The position numbers and the translations under genes were made by a program. DNA of 64,000 bases, from positions 3,560,001-3,624,000 of the forward strand of contig CP102274.1 of assembly GCA_025149285.1 (NCBI GenBank), given 5' to 3'. The stretch's first letter is position 1; every line of letters begins with the position of its first letter. Positions 63,265 to 64,000 of this stretch are shown here, one piece after another. The notes under the pieces are model-generated. The model saw only the letters and a list, made by a program, of their open reading frames with translations. It was not told where the DNA came from and did no database searches. The DNA is from Hungatella hathewayi (lineage in GTDB: Bacteria; Bacillota; Clostridia; Lachnospirales; Lachnospiraceae).

Positions 63265-64000
63265 CCGGCATACCACACTTTCTCTCCCAAAGAATCAGAC
63301 GAAGGTGCCCATCCGACACGCCAAACAATACCTGATCCTTCCTGACTGCGATTACATCCTGCTCCAGATTCGTCTCTCCCGTATCCAGTGCGCGCACGTA
63401 ATACCAGGTTCCATGAATCTTCACCTGTGTCATCTGGTTATAGCAGCGAAAACACGCTTTTGCCTCCGATTTCGTCATATCGTGAGTAAGCGTAAGCTTC
63501 TCATCCGAGGGCCGCTTCCAGTAGGGATGCTTTTTCGGCTCCTCCTGCCTTTGGGCCGCCGCCCACCGGGGCTCGAAGTCAGCCATCAGTTTTTGTACCA
63601 TCCGCTCTGCCTCCGATCTGCACCGCAGATAGACGTCTATACTGTCCATTCCCTCCGTGATTTCTACACTGGACTGGTCCAGAATATCGCCGCCATCCAG
63701 GGCAGCCGTCATCTTATGCATGGTGACACCGCTCTCCAAAAACCCCCGTTCCATGGCAGCTTCAATCGGATAGTAGCTCCTGCCCTCCGGCAGAAGAGAG
63801 CTGTGAAGATTAATGCCGCGAAAGGCAGTCACATCCTCCGGCAACGGGAGAATCCGGTTATATTCCGCGGAGAAAAAGAGTCCGCAGCCCTCCTCTGTGA
63901 ACAGTCTTTTCGTTTCAGCCGCCGTCATGTCCTCGTAATGCACCGGTATGCCGTATTTTTCTGCTTCCTTCACGATACCGTACTCAGTAAAACAGTCCTC
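63254..64000 (-). CDS. Formyltransferase-family protein (truncated by window edge)
   Basis: About 249 residues are visible. The catalytic region INLHSSLLPEGRSYYPIEAA with GVTMHKMTAALDGGDILDQS matches the Asn, His and Asp set of formyltetrahydrofolate-dependent formyltransferases (Fmt/ArnA type). The C-terminal part, with RCYNQMTQVKIHGTWYYVRAL, resembles the Fmt-type C-terminal domain. The N-terminus lies beyond 64000. It overlaps the phosphatase gene by a few bases and is the first visible gene of the operon. Whether the acceptor is initiator tRNA, a sugar or another amine is open. Confidence 0.88.
   Translation of the reverse strand, partial: EDCFTEYGIVKEAEKYGIPVHYEDMTAAETKRLFTEEGCGLFFSAEYNRILPLPEDVTAFRGINLHSSLLPEGRSYYPIEAAMERGFLESGVTMHKMTAALDGGDILDQSSVEITEGMDSIDVYLRCRSEAERMVQKLMADFEPRWAAAQRQEEPKKHPYWKRPSDEKLTLTHDMTKSEAKACFRCYNQMTQVKIHGTWYYVRALDTGETNLEQDVIAVRKDQVLFGVSDGHLRLILWERKCGMPDET

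Noticed and set aside
62152..63345. 397-codon plus-strand ORF opposite the SpoIIE-type phosphatase
   Set aside because: The opposite strand has full domain motifs; the plus reading is His/Arg/Cys-rich without any family signature.
1..64000. CRISPR arrays, tRNA and rRNA genes
   Set aside because: I saw no regularly spaced direct repeats, no cloverleaf with a CCA-type end and no rRNA-like stretches on either strand.

Overview
The window reads as chromosome of a gut-type Lachnospiraceae bacterium (Clostridium cluster XIVa; genus not resolvable). The basis is the Gram-positive ribosome-binding sites, the YprB, ZapA, U32, FtsW/PBP gene order, the L27 N-terminal extension, the SpoIIE/anti-sigma pair, and the large leftward exopolysaccharide locus with DegT, PglF-like and Wzx/Wzy genes. 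The flanks are moderately GC-rich; the polysaccharide locus (about 12.2-36 kb) is visibly AT-richer and has the look of an exchangeable island.

Layout. 1-6.8 kb: a truncated ABC exporter diverging from a LysR regulator through a symmetric promoter, a UMF1-type MFS permease, an SPL-type radical SAM protein, a 323-bp MITE-like hairpin with an 8-bp flanking direct repeat, a YihY membrane protein and a small XRE/DUF3796 pair. 7-11.3 kb: an IS graveyard, with a chimera of an IS66 end and an IS3 remnant, then a complete IS66-family copy with 8-bp target duplication but stop codons in tnpA and tnpC. 11.4-12.4 kb: decayed HTH-type sequence.

12.4-36 kb: one leftward polysaccharide locus headed by an XRE gene. 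It holds PglF-like dehydratase, DegT aminotransferase, GNAT/FemAB protein, hexapeptide acyltransferase, initiating sugar-phosphate transferase, ATP-grasp ligase, Gfo/Idh/MocA oxidoreductase, DAHP synthase, a PLP enzyme, glycosyltransferases, Wzy, pyruvyltransferase, a MenD-like ThDP enzyme, an SDR, a glycyl radical enzyme (GRE), Wzx, a doubly deleted glf remnant and the GRE activase. The radical enzyme, activase, ThDP enzyme and dedicated DAHP synthase are not standard polysaccharide genes and suggest an uncharacterised building block. Two phase-variation signals are present: identical 24-bp inverted repeats bracketing the promoter region next to a tyrosine recombinase, and a G8 tract that frameshifts the acyltransferase.

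37-54.5 kb: housekeeping genes, including cysK, an M32 carboxypeptidase, NUDIX, the ruvAB-zapA-U32-ftsW-pbp series, a YprB-like nuclease, an AraC regulator, a cold-shock protein, Hsp33, a methyltransferase, a SEC-C protein and rpmA/rplU. 54.5-64 kb: a lipoprotein, an unrecognised 1465-residue protein, an M48 membrane protease, an anti-sigma-type kinase, a SpoIIE-type phosphatase and a truncated formyltransferase, all on the minus strand and closely spaced, which suggests one signalling-linked operon around the giant protein.
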